Below, piece by piece: positions 1 to 11,358 of a DNA stretch of 64,000 nt. The stretch's first letter is position 1. Each line of letters opens with the position of its first letter. A model generated the notes under the pieces. It had not been told where the DNA came from, did not search any database, and saw only the letters and a program-made list of their open reading frames with translations. Both the position numbers and the translations under genes were made by a program. This stretch comes from Lentilactobacillus laojiaonis (GTDB lineage Bacteria > Bacillota > Bacilli > Lactobacillales > Lactobacillaceae), in the NCBI RefSeq assembly GCF_020616595.1, contig NZ_CP085278.1:992001-1056000 (forward strand), given 5' to 3'.

Positions 1-194
1 TGGGTAAATTTTTGTTTACCAGTGTAGAATGGGTGTGAGTCAGAAGTAACTTCCACACGAATTAATGGGTAAGTGTTGCCTTCAAATTCAACGGTTTCTT
101 CAGAATTCTTAGTAGAAGATGATAAAAATTTAAATCCAGTACTAGAATCTTGAAATACTACTTGGTGGTAATCTGGGTGAATTCCTTTTTTCAT
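1..194 (-). CDS. rpmE2: 50S ribosomal protein L31 type B (partial, C-terminus outside window)
   Basis: The minus-strand reading begins [20 protein letters not shown] and continues for about 64 residues to the window edge, which matches the N-terminus of type B L31 of the large ribosomal subunit. The Cys motif of zinc-binding type A L31 is absent, as expected for the zinc-independent form. An AAAGGAG ribosome binding site lies 7 bases before the ATG at 192-194. It is the last gene of the rpoE-pyrG-murA-rpmE block, whose order is the same in Bacillus. The 3' end is cut off by the window, so length and stop cannot be seen. Confidence 0.93.
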   Translation of the reverse strand, partial: MKKGIHPDYHQVVFQDSSTGFKFLSSSTKNSEETVEFEGNTYPLIRVEVTSDSHPFYTGKQKFT

Positions 195-273
195 TATATA
201 TCGCTCCTTTGCCCTGAATCATTTGTGATCCAGAGATTATCGATTAGTCAACTTTTTTAGTTTATCATAAAAA

Positions 274-1575
274 TTATTCTGGTTCAATATCTTTCGTAAC
301 TGATTCTTGATTAACTAATTCTACATTGGCACCAATATTAGTTAATTTTTTAACCAAGCTACCATATCCTCGAAGAATATTATCAGCTTCACGAATTTCA
401 GTGGTTCCACTAGCCATTAAACCAGCAATCAATAGTGAGGCACCGGCTCTAATTTCACCAGCCTCAACTACTGCTCCATGTAAATCAAGTGATTCATTAA
501 CTTTAATAATGCCTTCTTCAGCATCAAAGGATTCAATATTTGCTCCCATTTTGTTAAGTTCAGCAATATGTTTAATTCGTTTTGGATAAATGGTATCTAC
601 AATAGTACTTTCACCCTTAGCTTTAAATAACAATGGAGTGATTGGTTGTTGAAGATCCGTTGCAAAGCCTGGGAAAGGCATAACTTTAACTTGAATTGGA
701 TTCAAGTTTTTAGAAGGTCCAACATAAATACTATCTTGGCGAATAATTAGGTCACAGCCTAATTCTTCAAACTTAGCTAAAAATGCATCTAAGTGTTCAG
801 GAATAACATTATTAATTAAAATTCCATCACCAGCAGCGGCCGCTAATGATAAATAGGTTCCCGCTTCAATACGATCTGGAATAATAGTATGCGTGTTTTG
901 GGCTCTTAAAGATGAAACCCCTTCGATACGAATTACATCCGTACCAGCTCCACGAATATTAGCACCCATATTGTTTAAGAAGGTTGCTAAATCAATAATT
1001 TCCGGTTCCTTAGCCGCATTGCTAATAGTAGTAGTTCCTGGTGCCTTAACTGAAGCTAAAATTGCATTAATGGTAGCACCAACTGAAACCATGTCTAAAA
1101 AGATTGGAGCACCATGTAAACCATTTTCTCCAGTCTTAATAGTTACCGTGCCATCATTTTCAGTAACTTCTGCTCCTAAAGCTCTAAAGGCTTTAATGTG
1201 TTGGTCAATAGGTCGTGGCCCAATGTTATCTCCACCAGGAAAACTAACGATTGCGCGATTGAATTTACCTAATAAGGCTCCCATAAAGTAGTATGAGGCT
1301 CTTAGGCTTTTGATTGCTTTACTGGGTAATGGAGCTTCCTTAATGTTTGTTGGGTCAATATCTAGAATATCATTTTCAAATTTTGACGTTACATTCATAG
1401 ATTCTAAAATTACCATTAGATTATGAACGTCTAAAATATCAGGTACAGAGTCAAAACGAACGGGAGTATCCGCTAAAATTGCAGCTGGAATTAAAGCTAC
1501 CGTACTGTTTTTTGCGCCCCCAATAGTTATCTCCCCGGAAAGCCGATTACCTCCATGGACAATTAATTTTTTCAT
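274..1575 (-). CDS. murA: UDP-N-acetylglucosamine 1-carboxyvinyltransferase with Asp at the fosfomycin-target position
   Basis: This enzyme transfers enolpyruvate from PEP to UDP-GlcNAc, the first committed step of peptidoglycan synthesis in the cytoplasm. The 433-residue length is normal for the family. The N-terminal GGAKNS motif carries the catalytic Lys22-Asn23 pair. The active-site loop normally reads PGGC-x-IG-x-RP; here it reads FPGGDNIGPRPID, with Asp116 where the usual Cys115 stands (codon GAT at 1228-1230). This substitution is known from fosfomycin-insensitive MurA enzymes such as those of Mycobacterium and Chlamydia, so intrinsic resistance is inferred. The start at 1575 has a GAGGAAAG ribosome binding site. 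The gene follows pyrG on the same strand, with a terminator between them. Confidence 0.95.
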   Translation of the reverse strand: MKKLIVHGGNRLSGEITIGGAKNSTVALIPAAILADTPVRFDSVPDILDVHNLMVILESMNVTSKFENDILDIDPTNIKEAPLPSKAIKSLRASYYFMGALLGKFNRAIVSFPGGDNIGPRPIDQHIKAFRALGAEVTENDGTVTIKTGENGLHGAPIFLDMVSVGATINAILASVKAPGTTTISNAAKEPEIIDLATFLNNMGANIRGAGTDVIRIEGVSSLRAQNTHTIIPDRIEAGTYLSLAAAAGDGILINNVIPEHLDAFLAKFEELGCDLIIRQDSIYVGPSKNLNPIQVKVMPFPGFATDLQQPITPLLFKAKGESTIVDTIYPKRIKHIAELNKMGANIESFDAEEGIIKVNESLDLHGAVVEAGEIRAGASLLIAGLMASGTTEIREADNILRGYGSLVKKLTNIGANVELVNQESVTKDIEPE

Positions 1576-1690
1576 TTATAACTTTCCTCACTTTGCTCTT
1601 TCGTACATATTCGTACAATATATCATATCATCAATAATATTAAAGAAAATTTGCATAAATTACAATACTTTTTATATAAATAAATATGAC

Positions 1691-1728
1691 AAAAAAGGAA
1701 CCACAATACAAATTGTGGTGCCTTTTAT
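1691..1728 (-). terminator. Intrinsic terminator downstream of pyrG
   Basis: An 11-position stem (arms 1697-1707 and 1712-1722, one mismatch) closes a four-base loop. On the minus strand it is followed by six T residues (plus-strand AAAAAA at 1691-1696), about 145 bases after the pyrG stop. The stretch between it and murA holds no gene and presumably contains the murA promoter. Confidence 0.75.
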
Positions 1729-1869
1729 TAGCATAGCGTAATTAATCTCAGATCATTTACGCCCAGCTGAATTTTAAACTTATTAAATTCAGTTCAACTT
1801 TCAATATAGGAACATCTTAATACATTTAAATATATAAAATCAATAAATATGAATTAACTAAAATATTTA

Positions 1870-3504
<1,635 letters not shown>

Positions 3505-3517
3505 CTATTGTGGGGAT

Positions 3518-3606
3518 AAAAAAATAAAAATCCCTCTATTCCAATTAGAAATAGAGGGGGAACTTAATTACTCGTTCAGATGCCCCTAATAAGTTTAGGG
3601 GAGCCC
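3518..3606 (-). promoter_or_regulatory. CTP-sensing attenuator (GGGC-start leader) of pyrG
   Basis: The predicted transcript starts GGGCTCCCC at 3606. It then forms a hairpin (CCCCTAA with TTAGGGG, about 3584-3601) and, about 50 bases later, an intrinsic terminator with arms 3532-3540 and 3550-3558 and a long T-rich tail. The 5' arm of the terminator is C/T rich (CCCCCTCT). In Bacillus subtilis pyrG, low CTP causes slippage after GGG, and the extra G residues pair with such a C/U-rich arm and prevent termination. Start bases, C-rich arm and terminator are seen here; the mechanism is inferred from that family. Confidence 0.85.
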
Positions 3607-3613
3607 AAAAGAT

Positions 3614-3642
3614 ATAATACTGAGTCTTGAACTAATAGTCAA
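3614..3642 (-). promoter_or_regulatory. pyrG promoter
   Basis: The minus strand shows a TTGACT -35 (3642-3637), a 17-base spacer and a TATTAT -10 (3619-3614). Seven bases separate the -10 from the GGGC start at 3606. The -35 begins nine bases after the rpoE stop codon, so pyrG can be transcribed independently. Confidence 0.85.
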
Positions 3643-3650
3643 GTAGTTTT

Positions 3651-4313
3651 TTAATCTTGGGTACCATAATCATAATCATCTGAACCATTATCAAAGTTTG
3701 AAACTGATAAATCAGCATCATTATCATTTTGATCGTCTAATAGATCGTTATCTTCATCTAATTCAGATAATTCACCTTCAATGCCGTCTGGCATATCTTG
3801 GTCATCTTCATCATCTGGAGTATCATCAACATCTTTGATGTCACTTGAGTATTTGCCAAGATCTTGTTCACGGTCTTCAACGATACCTTCGTTATCAACA
3901 AATTCATTAACATCTTGATCTTCTGGATCATCGTCATCGTAATCAATTACGTCATCGTCATCAGATGCATCTGCTAAGAATGCATTAACTTTACGACGTT
4001 TCTTAGGTCTTGGACGATCTTCATCGTCTTCCATGTGAACAGTAGCTTCATCAATTGAATCGTAGGGGTACCATGTTCTTAAGCCCCAAAGGTTGTCACC
4101 TAGCGAGATAAAACTACCATCAATATTTAAATCAGTATAGAATTGCGCTAAACGTTCGCGAATTTCTTTATTACTATCACCTAAATACTTTTGCACTTCA
4201 TTTGCTAAATCTGCAAATGGCATAACGTCGCCTTTTTCTGCTAAAATCGCATGAGCGACTTCAATCATTGATAATTCATTTTTATTTTGGCCTTCAAAGA
4301 CTTCTAATTCCAA
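3651..4313 (-). CDS. rpoE: DNA-directed RNA polymerase delta subunit
   Basis: Delta is a Gram-positive accessory subunit of RNA polymerase that speeds recycling and tunes the response to initiating nucleotides. The first 90 residues form the HARE-HTH globular domain ([24 protein letters not shown]). The remainder, from about residue 95, is an almost pure Asp/Glu tail, as in Bacillus RpoE. The start codon is TTG at 4311-4313, read as MELEVFEGQ, with a modest GAAAGGG ribosome binding site 11 bases upstream. The gene directly precedes the pyrG promoter. No separate terminator was seen after it, so read-through into the pyrG attenuator is possible. Confidence 0.95.
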   Translation of the reverse strand: MELEVFEGQNKNELSMIEVAHAILAEKGDVMPFADLANEVQKYLGDSNKEIRERLAQFYTDLNIDGSFISLGDNLWGLRTWYPYDSIDEATVHMEDDEDRPRPKKRRKVNAFLADASDDDDVIDYDDDDPEDQDVNEFVDNEGIVEDREQDLGKYSSDIKDVDDTPDDEDDQDMPDGIEGELSELDEDNDLLDDQNDNDADLSVSNFDNGSDDYDYGTQD

Positions 4314-4357
4314 ACTGGTACACGCCCTTTCAACAGTCTACAAAATATAATACTCGA

Positions 4358-4795
4358 TTAAATTGTAAATTGCAATCTAATATTATAATTACCGAGTAGT
4401 TCTTGACCATTATAAAGCATATAATCGGCGTTAACATTTCCTCTTAAAGGATTTTCTAAAATTTTAATATCTAAATTAGTTGTTAGCGTATCAATACCTA
4501 AAATTCCATAAGGAGTTTTATATTGGGAACTAACTTTCTTTTGATTTTGTAAAACCAATTGAAGTCTTGATTGAGATGATCTAGTAATTTTAACTGAACC
4601 ATCTTTCATAATTTTTAAGGTTACTGGAATATCACCTTCATCTTGATTTTCTTCAACGTATCGAATGTAGATATTATCACCAATCTCAACTAATTGACCA
4701 ACCGTATCAAACACAAAATGTTCGTTAGACTGATCTTGTTTGATCGTAGTCTCTAAATGAATTTGCACAGTTGTTCCATTGCTTATATTATTCAT
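4358..4795 (-). CDS. DUF1934 (YwiB-like) beta-barrel protein
   Basis: This 145-residue protein matches the DUF1934/YwiB family, small calycin-like beta-barrels of unknown role. In Firmicutes they commonly sit next to rpoE or argS. It is rich in alternating polar and hydrophobic strands, with no signal peptide or membrane segment. The ATG at 4795 has an AAGGAGG ribosome binding site eight bases upstream. It is transcribed towards rpoE with a 44-base gap and probably forms an operon with it. No function is assigned. Confidence 0.8.
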   Translation of the reverse strand: MNNISNGTTVQIHLETTIKQDQSNEHFVFDTVGQLVEIGDNIYIRYVEENQDEGDIPVTLKIMKDGSVKITRSSQSRLQLVLQNQKKVSSQYKTPYGILGIDTLTTNLDIKILENPLRGNVNADYMLYNGQELLGNYNIRLQFTI

Positions 4796-4984
4796 TTAAT
4801 TATCCTCCTTAGAAATCGGCATATTTTTTAATTATAGCTTGATATTTGCAAATTTGCATTCATTTAACTTAATAAGTACCAATCTTTTAAGCGTTTTCTG
4901 TTATAATTAAACATATAATTTATTATAATATACGAATTCATAAATTCACATTAAGCGTCCTTATTTATTAAAGGAGGTAGTTAT

Positions 4985-6331
4985 TTGAATCAAACCATTA
5001 CACCATTAGATCATGAAAAAGTTTTTCGTGATCCTGTGCATAATCATATTTATATTCGTTACCAAGTAATTTTAGACTTAATTAATACCACTGAAGTTCA
5101 ACGTTTGCGTCGAATTCACCAATTAGGAACTACCTCATTTACCTTTCACGGAGCAGAACATTCTCGATTTTCACACTCACTAGGAGTTTATGAGATTGCT
5201 CGCCGGATAAGCGAAAACTTCAACAAAAATTATCCTAGTAAAGTTCCTGGCGATGGATTATGGGATGCTAATGAAGAATTGGTCACCTTAGCTGCCGCTT
5301 TACTTCACGACGTAGGCCACGGTGCTTATTCCCATACATTTGAACATCTTTTTAATACTAATCACGAAAAAATTACTCAAGAAATTATTACTTCACCAGA
5401 TACTGAAGTTAATAAAGTTTTACGAACCGTAAGTGATGATTTTCCTGACAAAGTTGCTAGTGTAATTAATAAAACTTATCCCAACAAGCAAGTAGTTGCC
5501 ATGATTTCTAGTCAAATTGATGCCGATCGCATGGACTATCTACTTCGAGATGCCTATAACACCGGAGTTAAATACGGAACTTTTGATCTGGACCGAATCC
5601 TAGAAGTAATGCGTCCTTATCAAGACGGTATTTATTTTGAGATGGATGGCATGCATGCAGTTGAGGATTATTTAATGAGTCGCTTCCAAATGTATCAACA
5701 AGTTTATTTTCATCCCGTATCAAGGTCTATGGAAGTAATTTTAAATCGTCTATTACTTAGAGCAAAAGAAATTTTTACTAATACTACCCAAGTTAATGCG
5801 CAAACTCCATTTATTTTACTTCCCTTTTTCAAAGGAGAATTTAATTTAAATGAATATCTAAAATTAGATGACGGAGTTTTAGAAACTTATTTTAATACTT
5901 GGAAATCTCATCCAGATAAAGATTTAAGAGAATTAGCTACGAGATTTTTAGATCGTAAGCCATTAAAATCCGTTGCTTATGATGAAGACACGGCCTATTT
6001 ATTGCCTAAGTTGAAAGAATTAATTAGTGAAGCCGGCTTTAATCCAAAATACTATACAGCCACTGATACTAATTTTGATTTACCTTATGATGCTTATCGG
6101 CCAAATAAAAAACCAATTCAACTAGTCCAGCATGATGGTTCCCTCCAAGAATTATCGACCGTAAGTCCCATCGTAAACGCCATTTCTAATAAATCTACCG
6201 GTGATCAGCGCTTCTTTTTCCCCAAAGACGTTATTATTCCTGATCAAAATATCAATTTATTTCAGTCTAAATTTGATGAATTTAATAAATACATCAAAAA
6301 TGGAAAATTAATTACCCCAAAGGAGAAATAA
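4985..6331 (+). CDS. HD-domain dNTP triphosphohydrolase-like protein (YwfO/EF1143 type)
   Basis: The protein has the HD metal-binding signature [19 protein letters not shown] followed by [16 protein letters not shown] and a later [13 protein letters not shown]. This is the pattern of the SAMHD1/dGTPase branch of the HD superfamily. A close family member, EF1143 of Enterococcus faecalis, is a dGTP-activated dNTP triphosphohydrolase, so a role in nucleotide pool control or nucleotide sanitising is inferred. The start is TTG at 4985 with AAAGGAGG six to seven bases upstream; no in-frame ATG has a comparable site. It is followed after five bases by a Cof-type phosphatase, suggesting one transcript. 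Confidence 0.87.
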   Translation: MNQTITPLDHEKVFRDPVHNHIYIRYQVILDLINTTEVQRLRRIHQLGTTSFTFHGAEHSRFSHSLGVYEIARRISENFNKNYPSKVPGDGLWDANEELVTLAAALLHDVGHGAYSHTFEHLFNTNHEKITQEIITSPDTEVNKVLRTVSDDFPDKVASVINKTYPNKQVVAMISSQIDADRMDYLLRDAYNTGVKYGTFDLDRILEVMRPYQDGIYFEMDGMHAVEDYLMSRFQMYQQVYFHPVSRSMEVILNRLLLRAKEIFTNTTQVNAQTPFILLPFFKGEFNLNEYLKLDDGVLETYFNTWKSHPDKDLRELATRFLDRKPLKSVAYDEDTAYLLPKLKELISEAGFNPKYYTATDTNFDLPYDAYRPNKKPIQLVQHDGSLQELSTVSPIVNAISNKSTGDQRFFFPKDVIIPDQNINLFQSKFDEFNKYIKNGKLITPKEK

Positions 6332-6336
6332 TAATT

Positions 6337-7149
6337 ATGGATATCAAATTAATCGCCATCGATATTGATGGTACTCTACTTAACGAAAAACACCAACTGG
6401 CTCAAGCTACTATTGATGCCATCAACGATGCTCGTGCTAAAGGAGTTAAAGTTGTCTTATGTACCGGTCGTCCTCTAACCGGGGTTAAACCTTATCTAGA
6501 TCAAATTGGTATAACTGGTGAAGATCAATATGCCATTACTTTTAATGGAGCTATGGTTCAAGATTTAAACGGTAATGTATTAGACCATCACACTGTTGCT
6601 TATGCCGATTATCTACATATGGAAATGCTTAGTCGAAAATTGGGTGTACACTTCCAAATTGAAACCACTGACTATGCTTATGTAACTAATCATAATATTA
6701 GTCCCTATTCAGTTGCTGAAAGTTACTTAGTACGCTTACCACTTCGCTTTAGAACTCCTGAAGAAATTACCGATGACTTAGTGATGTCAAAACTTATGTA
6801 TATTGACACCCCCGATAAGATTACTCAGGTTAAAAGTGATTTACCAAAAGAATTATTTGATCGTCTTTACATCGTTCAAAGTGAACCATTTTTCTTAGAA
6901 ATCATGAACAAATCTGCTAGCAAGGGAAATGCCTTAAGTGATCTTGCTAATCGTCTAGGTCTAACTGCAGATAATGTTATGGCCATCGGTGACGAAGGAA
7001 ATGATTTAACCATGATCAAATATGCCGGCTTAGGAGTTGCCATGGGTAACGGAATTGATGAAGTTAAACAAGCTGCTCAATTCGTTACTAAGGACAACGC
7101 TGAAAATGGTGTAGCCTATGCCATCAATAAATACGTTAATAATGATTAG
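6337..7149 (+). CDS. Cof-type HAD-IIB sugar/nucleotide phosphatase
   Basis: The 270-residue protein has HAD motif I (DIDGTLL, residues 8-14), motif II (CTGRP), a C2-type cap, and motifs III and IV (SKGNAL and [10 protein letters not shown]). This order is typical of YidA/Cof enzymes, cytoplasmic phosphatases acting on sugar phosphates or cofactor precursors such as flavin or pyridoxal phosphates. The substrate cannot be read from sequence. The ATG at 6337 has GGAG nearby. It ends just before a bidirectional terminator shared with prs. Confidence 0.88.
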   Translation: MDIKLIAIDIDGTLLNEKHQLAQATIDAINDARAKGVKVVLCTGRPLTGVKPYLDQIGITGEDQYAITFNGAMVQDLNGNVLDHHTVAYADYLHMEMLSRKLGVHFQIETTDYAYVTNHNISPYSVAESYLVRLPLRFRTPEEITDDLVMSKLMYIDTPDKITQVKSDLPKELFDRLYIVQSEPFFLEIMNKSASKGNALSDLANRLGLTADNVMAIGDEGNDLTMIKYAGLGVAMGNGIDEVKQAAQFVTKDNAENGVAYAINKYVNND

Positions 7150-7161
7150 TCCTAATTAAAT

Positions 7162-7195
7162 AAAAAGCCTCTCACTTAGCGTGAGAGGCTTTTTA
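7162..7195. terminator. Bidirectional terminator between the Cof phosphatase gene and prs
   Basis: A perfect 10-bp stem (AGCCTCTCAC, 7166-7175, pairing with 7181-7190) with a five-base loop is flanked by A5 on one side and T5 on the other. It can stop the convergent transcripts of both neighbours. Confidence 0.9.
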
Positions 7196-8173
7196 TTAGT
7201 TACTCTTAAAAGTATTTTGGAATAAGGGACTAACTGGTTTATTTTCATTAATTAACTTAATAGCAGCACCAATTAATGAACCAACTGTAACTTGTTTAAT
7301 TTTGGGAATTTGTTTATCTCTAGGTAATTGAATAGTATCAGTTACTACCAATTCTTTAATTGGTGAGTCTTCAATTCTCTTAATTGCTGGTCCTGATAAG
7401 ACCGGATGGGTTCCACAAGCGTAAACTTCTTTAGCTCCAGCATCCATTAAAGCCTGTGCACCTAAAGTTAAAGTACCGGCTGTATCAATCATATCATCAA
7501 CCATTAAACAAGTCTTACCCTCAACATCTCCAATAATGTTCATTATTTCTGCAACATTAGCTTCGGGTCGACGTTTATCAATAATAGCAATTGGTGAACT
7601 TAAGAATTCGGCCACTGCTCGAGCACGAGTAACTCCCCCATGATCAGGTGAAACTACTACAACTTTATCGCCACAAAGTCCTTCATTGATGAAGTAATCG
7701 GCTAATAAAGGAGCTCCCATTAAATGATCCACTGGGATGTTAAAGAATCCTTGGATTTGGGCAGCATGCAAGTCAAGAGTGATCATACGATCAACTCCAG
7801 CTTTTTGAAGCATATTGGCAACTAATTTGGCTGTAATTGGTTCTCTTGAACGAACTTTACGGTCTTGTCTAGCATATCCATAATAAGGAATAACTACGTT
7901 AATGGTACCTGCACTAGCTCTCCTTAAGGCATCAACCATAATCAATAGCTCCATTAAGTTATCATTAACCGGAGCTGAAGTGGATTGAATAATATAAATA
8001 TTATCGCCACGAATACTCTCTTCAATATTAATTCTAATTTCGCCATCGCTAAAACGATCAACTGATGATTTTCCGAGTGGAACTCCAATAGCTTCTGCAA
8101 TCTTATTAGCAAGTGGAAGGTTAGAATTTAATGCAAATATTTTTAGTTTTGGGTCAAAATATTTTTGAACCAT
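7196..8173 (-). CDS. prs: Ribose-phosphate pyrophosphokinase
   Basis: Prs makes PRPP from ribose 5-phosphate and ATP for purine, pyrimidine, NAD, His and Trp synthesis. Class I features are visible: the flexible loop [17 protein letters not shown], the [11 protein letters not shown] motif, and the PRPP-binding loop [13 protein letters not shown]. The start is placed at 8173 ([10 protein letters not shown], 325 residues) because the GGAGG four codons upstream is the ribosome binding site for it; using the earlier ATG would place that site inside the gene. It follows glmU, as in Bacillus. Confidence 0.96.
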   Translation of the reverse strand: MVQKYFDPKLKIFALNSNLPLANKIAEAIGVPLGKSSVDRFSDGEIRINIEESIRGDNIYIIQSTSAPVNDNLMELLIMVDALRRASAGTINVVIPYYGYARQDRKVRSREPITAKLVANMLQKAGVDRMITLDLHAAQIQGFFNIPVDHLMGAPLLADYFINEGLCGDKVVVVSPDHGGVTRARAVAEFLSSPIAIIDKRRPEANVAEIMNIIGDVEGKTCLMVDDMIDTAGTLTLGAQALMDAGAKEVYACGTHPVLSGPAIKRIEDSPIKELVVTDTIQLPRDKQIPKIKQVTVGSLIGAAIKLINENKPVSPLFQNTFKSN

Positions 8174-8254
8174 AAAGTCCTCCATAATTAAAAATTAATT
8201 CGTTTAATAAATTTTTCAATAAACATTATACAATGTTTTTTGCATAATGATAAA

Positions 8255-9631
8255 TTAATTATTTTTATAATTTAATTTTTTGAAATATCCTGGTTTGTTA
8301 GTTTGACGTTCTCTGGCAATAGCCATATCAAACTGCTCAACATCTTTAGTAATAGTTGAACCTGCAGCTATAAATGAGTGGTCAGCAATTTCTAATGGAG
8401 CCACCAAGTTTGAATTACTACCAATGAAAGTATCGTCACCAACATTAGTATGGAATTTATTAGCTCCATCATAATTTACAAATACAACTCCACAACCAAC
8501 GTTAATATTTTTACCTAAGGTAGCATCCCCAACATAAGTTAGATGACCAACTTTAGTGCCTTCACCAATCTCAGCTTTTTTAACTTCACAGAAGTTTCCG
8601 ATGTGAACGTTCTTACCGATTTTAGATTGAGGTCGTAAATGACTATCAGGTCCTATATTAGAACCATCGCCCATTTCAGATTCTTCAATCATTGATGAAG
8701 TTACTGTAACGTTGTTTTTAATAACTGAATCGCGAATTTCGGAATTACTTCCTATAAAGCAATCTTCGCCAATAGTTGTCTTTCCTTTAATTGAAACTCC
8801 AGCTTCAATAATGGTATCAGAACCAATTTTGACATCTACATCAATATAGGTATCTTCAGGATTGACCATAGAAATTCCATTACGCATATGCATTTCATTG
8901 ATACGCTTTTGCATAATTTTAGTTGCTTTAGATAAAGCTACTCGATCATTAACTCCCATGGACTCATCAAAATCATCCATTTCATAAGCGGCTACTATTT
9001 TATCTTCTGATTTTAAGATTTCAATAACATCAGTCAAGTAATATTCGCCTTGAGCATTATCATTATTAGTCTTATGGAGCGCACTAAATAGTGACTTATT
9101 GTCAAAAACATATACTCCAGTATTAATTTCGTCAATTGCTTGTTCAATTTCATTGGCATCTTTTTGTTCAACAATTTTTTCTACAATTCCTAAATCATTG
9201 CGCACAATTCTTCCATAACCCGTAGGATCTGGAGCTTTTGATGTCAAAATAGTTACCGCTGCTTTTTCATTTTCATGATATTCAAATAGCTTTTCAAAAG
9301 TTTCAGCAGTAAATAATGGTGTATCTCCACTAACAATCATAGTGGTTCCATCTAAGTTACCTAGTAAATCTTCAGCTTGCATTACCGCATGCCCAGTACC
9401 TAGTTGCTCTTTTTGGACTACAAACTTAGCACGGTCACCGATATTTTCTTCAACAGCTTCTGCACCATAGCCGACTACGGTAACGATATTATCCATATTA
9501 GTTTTTTCAACTTGTGTTAATACGTGATCAACCATTGTTTTACCACAAATTCGGTGTAATACTTTATAGACTTTAGACTTCATTCGAGTCCCTTTACCTG
9601 CAGCTAAAATAATTGTATTTCTAGTTGGCAT
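8255..9631 (-). CDS. glmU: Bifunctional GlcN-1-P acetyltransferase / GlcNAc-1-P uridylyltransferase
   Basis: GlmU makes UDP-GlcNAc for peptidoglycan and wall polymers. Its N-terminal nucleotidyltransferase domain starts [15 protein letters not shown], and the C-terminal half is a left-handed beta-helix of hexapeptide repeats ([13 protein letters not shown] onwards, about residues 255-440) that acetylates glucosamine 1-phosphate. The 458-residue length is normal. The ATG at 9631 has AGGGAG upstream. It lies in the purR-glmU-prs order conserved in Firmicutes and, with murA elsewhere in this window, feeds the same UDP-GlcNAc pathway. Confidence 0.97.
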   Translation of the reverse strand: MPTRNTIILAAGKGTRMKSKVYKVLHRICGKTMVDHVLTQVEKTNMDNIVTVVGYGAEAVEENIGDRAKFVVQKEQLGTGHAVMQAEDLLGNLDGTTMIVSGDTPLFTAETFEKLFEYHENEKAAVTILTSKAPDPTGYGRIVRNDLGIVEKIVEQKDANEIEQAIDEINTGVYVFDNKSLFSALHKTNNDNAQGEYYLTDVIEILKSEDKIVAAYEMDDFDESMGVNDRVALSKATKIMQKRINEMHMRNGISMVNPEDTYIDVDVKIGSDTIIEAGVSIKGKTTIGEDCFIGSNSEIRDSVIKNNVTVTSSMIEESEMGDGSNIGPDSHLRPQSKIGKNVHIGNFCEVKKAEIGEGTKVGHLTYVGDATLGKNINVGCGVVFVNYDGANKFHTNVGDDTFIGSNSNLVAPLEIADHSFIAAGSTITKDVEQFDMAIARERQTNKPGYFKKLNYKNN

Positions 9632-9655
9632 TTAGATCACTCCCTGTCTTTTTAA

Positions 9656-10477
9656 TTAATCATTGTAAATCTTATCTAAGTAGTTTCCATTTTGGGCATA
9701 GACCGCATTATCTTTAGCGTCAACACGCATTAATGAAGTATAGTTACTGATACTACGTTCTTTAGAAACTGTACTTTCAGCAACTACTGCTACGCCTACT
9801 AATTCGGCATCAAATTCTTTTACGATTGAAGCCATTCCTCCAATCGTACCTCCACCACGCATATAATCATCAACAATTAAAACTTTTGATTTTGGTTTAA
9901 GACTACGTTTAGATAGTGACATTTTGCTAATTCGTTCAGATGACCCCGAAACGTAATTAACATTAACAGTTGGTCCCTCAGTAATTTCAATATCATGACG
10001 AACGATTACAAATGGTATATTCAAATAATTTGCCACACTTTGGGCAATGGGAACTCCCTTAGTAGATACCGTCATAATAGCATCAATTTCTTGATTTAAA
10101 TACTGTGTTGCAAAAATTCGGCCAATTTGGCGTAAAATTTTGGGATTTCCTAATAAATCCGACATATAAACGTATCCACCAGGTAAATACCTTTGTGGGG
10201 TAGCCATTTGTTCAATTAAGTTATCAACAACCTCAATTGCTTCATCCTTTAAAATGTAAGGTAAGAATCTGCTACCTCCTGAAGCCCCAGGAATTGTTTC
10301 TAATACTCCAGTTCCTCGGTCCTTAAAAGTTCTTTTAATAATAGTTAAATCTTCACTAATTGAAGATTTAGCAGATTCATATCGATCTGCAAAAAAAGTT
10401 AACGGTATTAATGTGTGAGGATTTTCTAATAAATACCTCGTCATATCAATCAGCCGATCACTGCGTCGTACCTTCAT
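9656..10477 (-). CDS. purR: Pur operon repressor (PRPP-responsive)
   Basis: PurR of the Bacillus/Lactococcus type couples an N-terminal winged helix (KVRRSDRLIDMTRYLLENP) to a phosphoribosyltransferase-like domain that binds PRPP as effector. The PRPP loop VLIVDDYMRGGGT is intact. The start is set at 10477 (MKVRRSDR, 273 residues) because GGGGTG sits directly before it; ten further upstream codons belong to the leader. A PurBox-like sequence lies 42-59 bases before the start, pointing to autoregulation. It acts as repressor in Bacillus and activator in Lactococcus; which holds here is unknown. Confidence 0.94.
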   Translation of the reverse strand: MKVRRSDRLIDMTRYLLENPHTLIPLTFFADRYESAKSSISEDLTIIKRTFKDRGTGVLETIPGASGGSRFLPYILKDEAIEVVDNLIEQMATPQRYLPGGYVYMSDLLGNPKILRQIGRIFATQYLNQEIDAIMTVSTKGVPIAQSVANYLNIPFVIVRHDIEITEGPTVNVNYVSGSSERISKMSLSKRSLKPKSKVLIVDDYMRGGGTIGGMASIVKEFDAELVGVAVVAESTVSKERSISNYTSLMRVDAKDNAVYAQNGNYLDKIYND

Positions 10478-10518
10478 TTTTTCACCCCAAATTTTGTATA
10501 ATACCATTTAAATTTTAA

Positions 10519-10536
10519 CATAATGTTCGTGTTTTA
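10519..10536 (-). promoter_or_regulatory. PurBox-like operator upstream of purR
   Basis: The minus strand reads AAAACACGAACATTATGT, which contains the CGAACATTA core of PurR-bound PurBoxes. Only one box is clear; functional sites usually have a second, inverted box, which I could not find. Confidence 0.5.
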
Positions 10537-10557
10537 GGGAATAAAGTTGCAATTAAA

Positions 10558-11358
10558 TTAGTGTCGATACTTTAATTGATTAAAAATTAAAGCTACGCCA
10601 TAAATTAAAGCCTCAATCACTGCAATAAAAAAGGTTACTGGTAAATTAGTTACATAACCTAAATACAGTCCTACCCAAACGCCAACTAGCGCAAAAGCAA
10701 TTGCCAATAACATCATTGAAAAGACTGTATGGGCAAAATATTTAGCACTAGATGCTGGTAACGTAAGTAAAATAAAAATTAATAATGATCCAACTATTTG
10801 AGCGGCCACACTAACGTTTAAAGCTAGCATAATTAAAAAGACCACAGAAATTAATCGATTGGGAATATGGTTCGTCTTTGCACCAACCGGATCAAATGAA
10901 TCATCTTTTAAATTTCGATACATCAAAAGAGAAACGATCAAAATTAATATGGAAAGAATTGACATTTGCCAAACATCGGCTCGACTAATCCCAATTACAC
11001 TACCAAATAAAATACTGGTTGCATAACTCGAACTTTTATCTGATAAAGCTAAAAATAAAATTCCTAAACCGATAAACAAACCAGAAATAGCACTTATCAC
11101 CGATTCTCTTCTGGATTCAATTTTACTACTCAACTGACCAACTAACATGGAACTAATCGTCGTAAAAACAAGCATCCCATTTAAGGGAGTTAAACCGGCA
11201 TACATCCCAAAAGCTGCTCCGGCAAAACCAATTTCAGATAAAGTGTGTGCCATAAATGACATGTTCCTAGCAATTACAAAAACTCCCATAATTCCACTAA
11301 TAATTGCAATTAAGGTTCCAGCTAAATAAGCATTTTGCATAAACTCATAACTAAACAT
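10558..11358 (-). CDS. Zinc/manganese-type ABC transporter permease
   Basis: This 266-residue protein has about seven to eight hydrophobic membrane segments and the ABC-3 family pattern (SFMAHTLSEIGFAGAAFG near residue 35, and a late LLTLPASSAKYFA). It matches ZnuB/AdcB/MntB-type permeases that import divalent metal ions. It overlaps the upstream ATPase gene by eight bases, so the two are translationally coupled. No lipoprotein metal-binding partner is present in the window, so it must be encoded elsewhere. Zinc is preferred over manganese because of the Zur-like palindrome before the ATPase gene. Confidence 0.85.
   Translation of the reverse strand: MFSYEFMQNAYLAGTLIAIISGIMGVFVIARNMSFMAHTLSEIGFAGAAFGMYAGLTPLNGMLVFTTISSMLVGQLSSKIESRRESVISAISGLFIGLGILFLALSDKSSSYATSILFGSVIGISRADVWQMSILSILILIVSLLMYRNLKDDSFDPVGAKTNHIPNRLISVVFLIMLALNVSVAAQIVGSLLIFILLTLPASSAKYFAHTVFSMMLLAIAFALVGVWVGLYLGYVTNLPVTFFIAVIEALIYGVALIFNQLKYRH

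Noticed and set aside
893-1291. 132-codon plus-strand frame antisense to murA
   Set aside because: It is a reverse-strand shadow of a clear MurA gene with low-complexity composition.
3584-3601. CCCCTAA/TTAGGGG hairpin as a terminator of rpoE
   Set aside because: It lacks a T-run and lies inside the predicted pyrG leader, after the GGGC start.
3758-3946. 62-codon Met/Ile-rich frame within rpoE
   Set aside because: It is a frame shadow of the Asp/Glu codon-repeat tail of the delta subunit.
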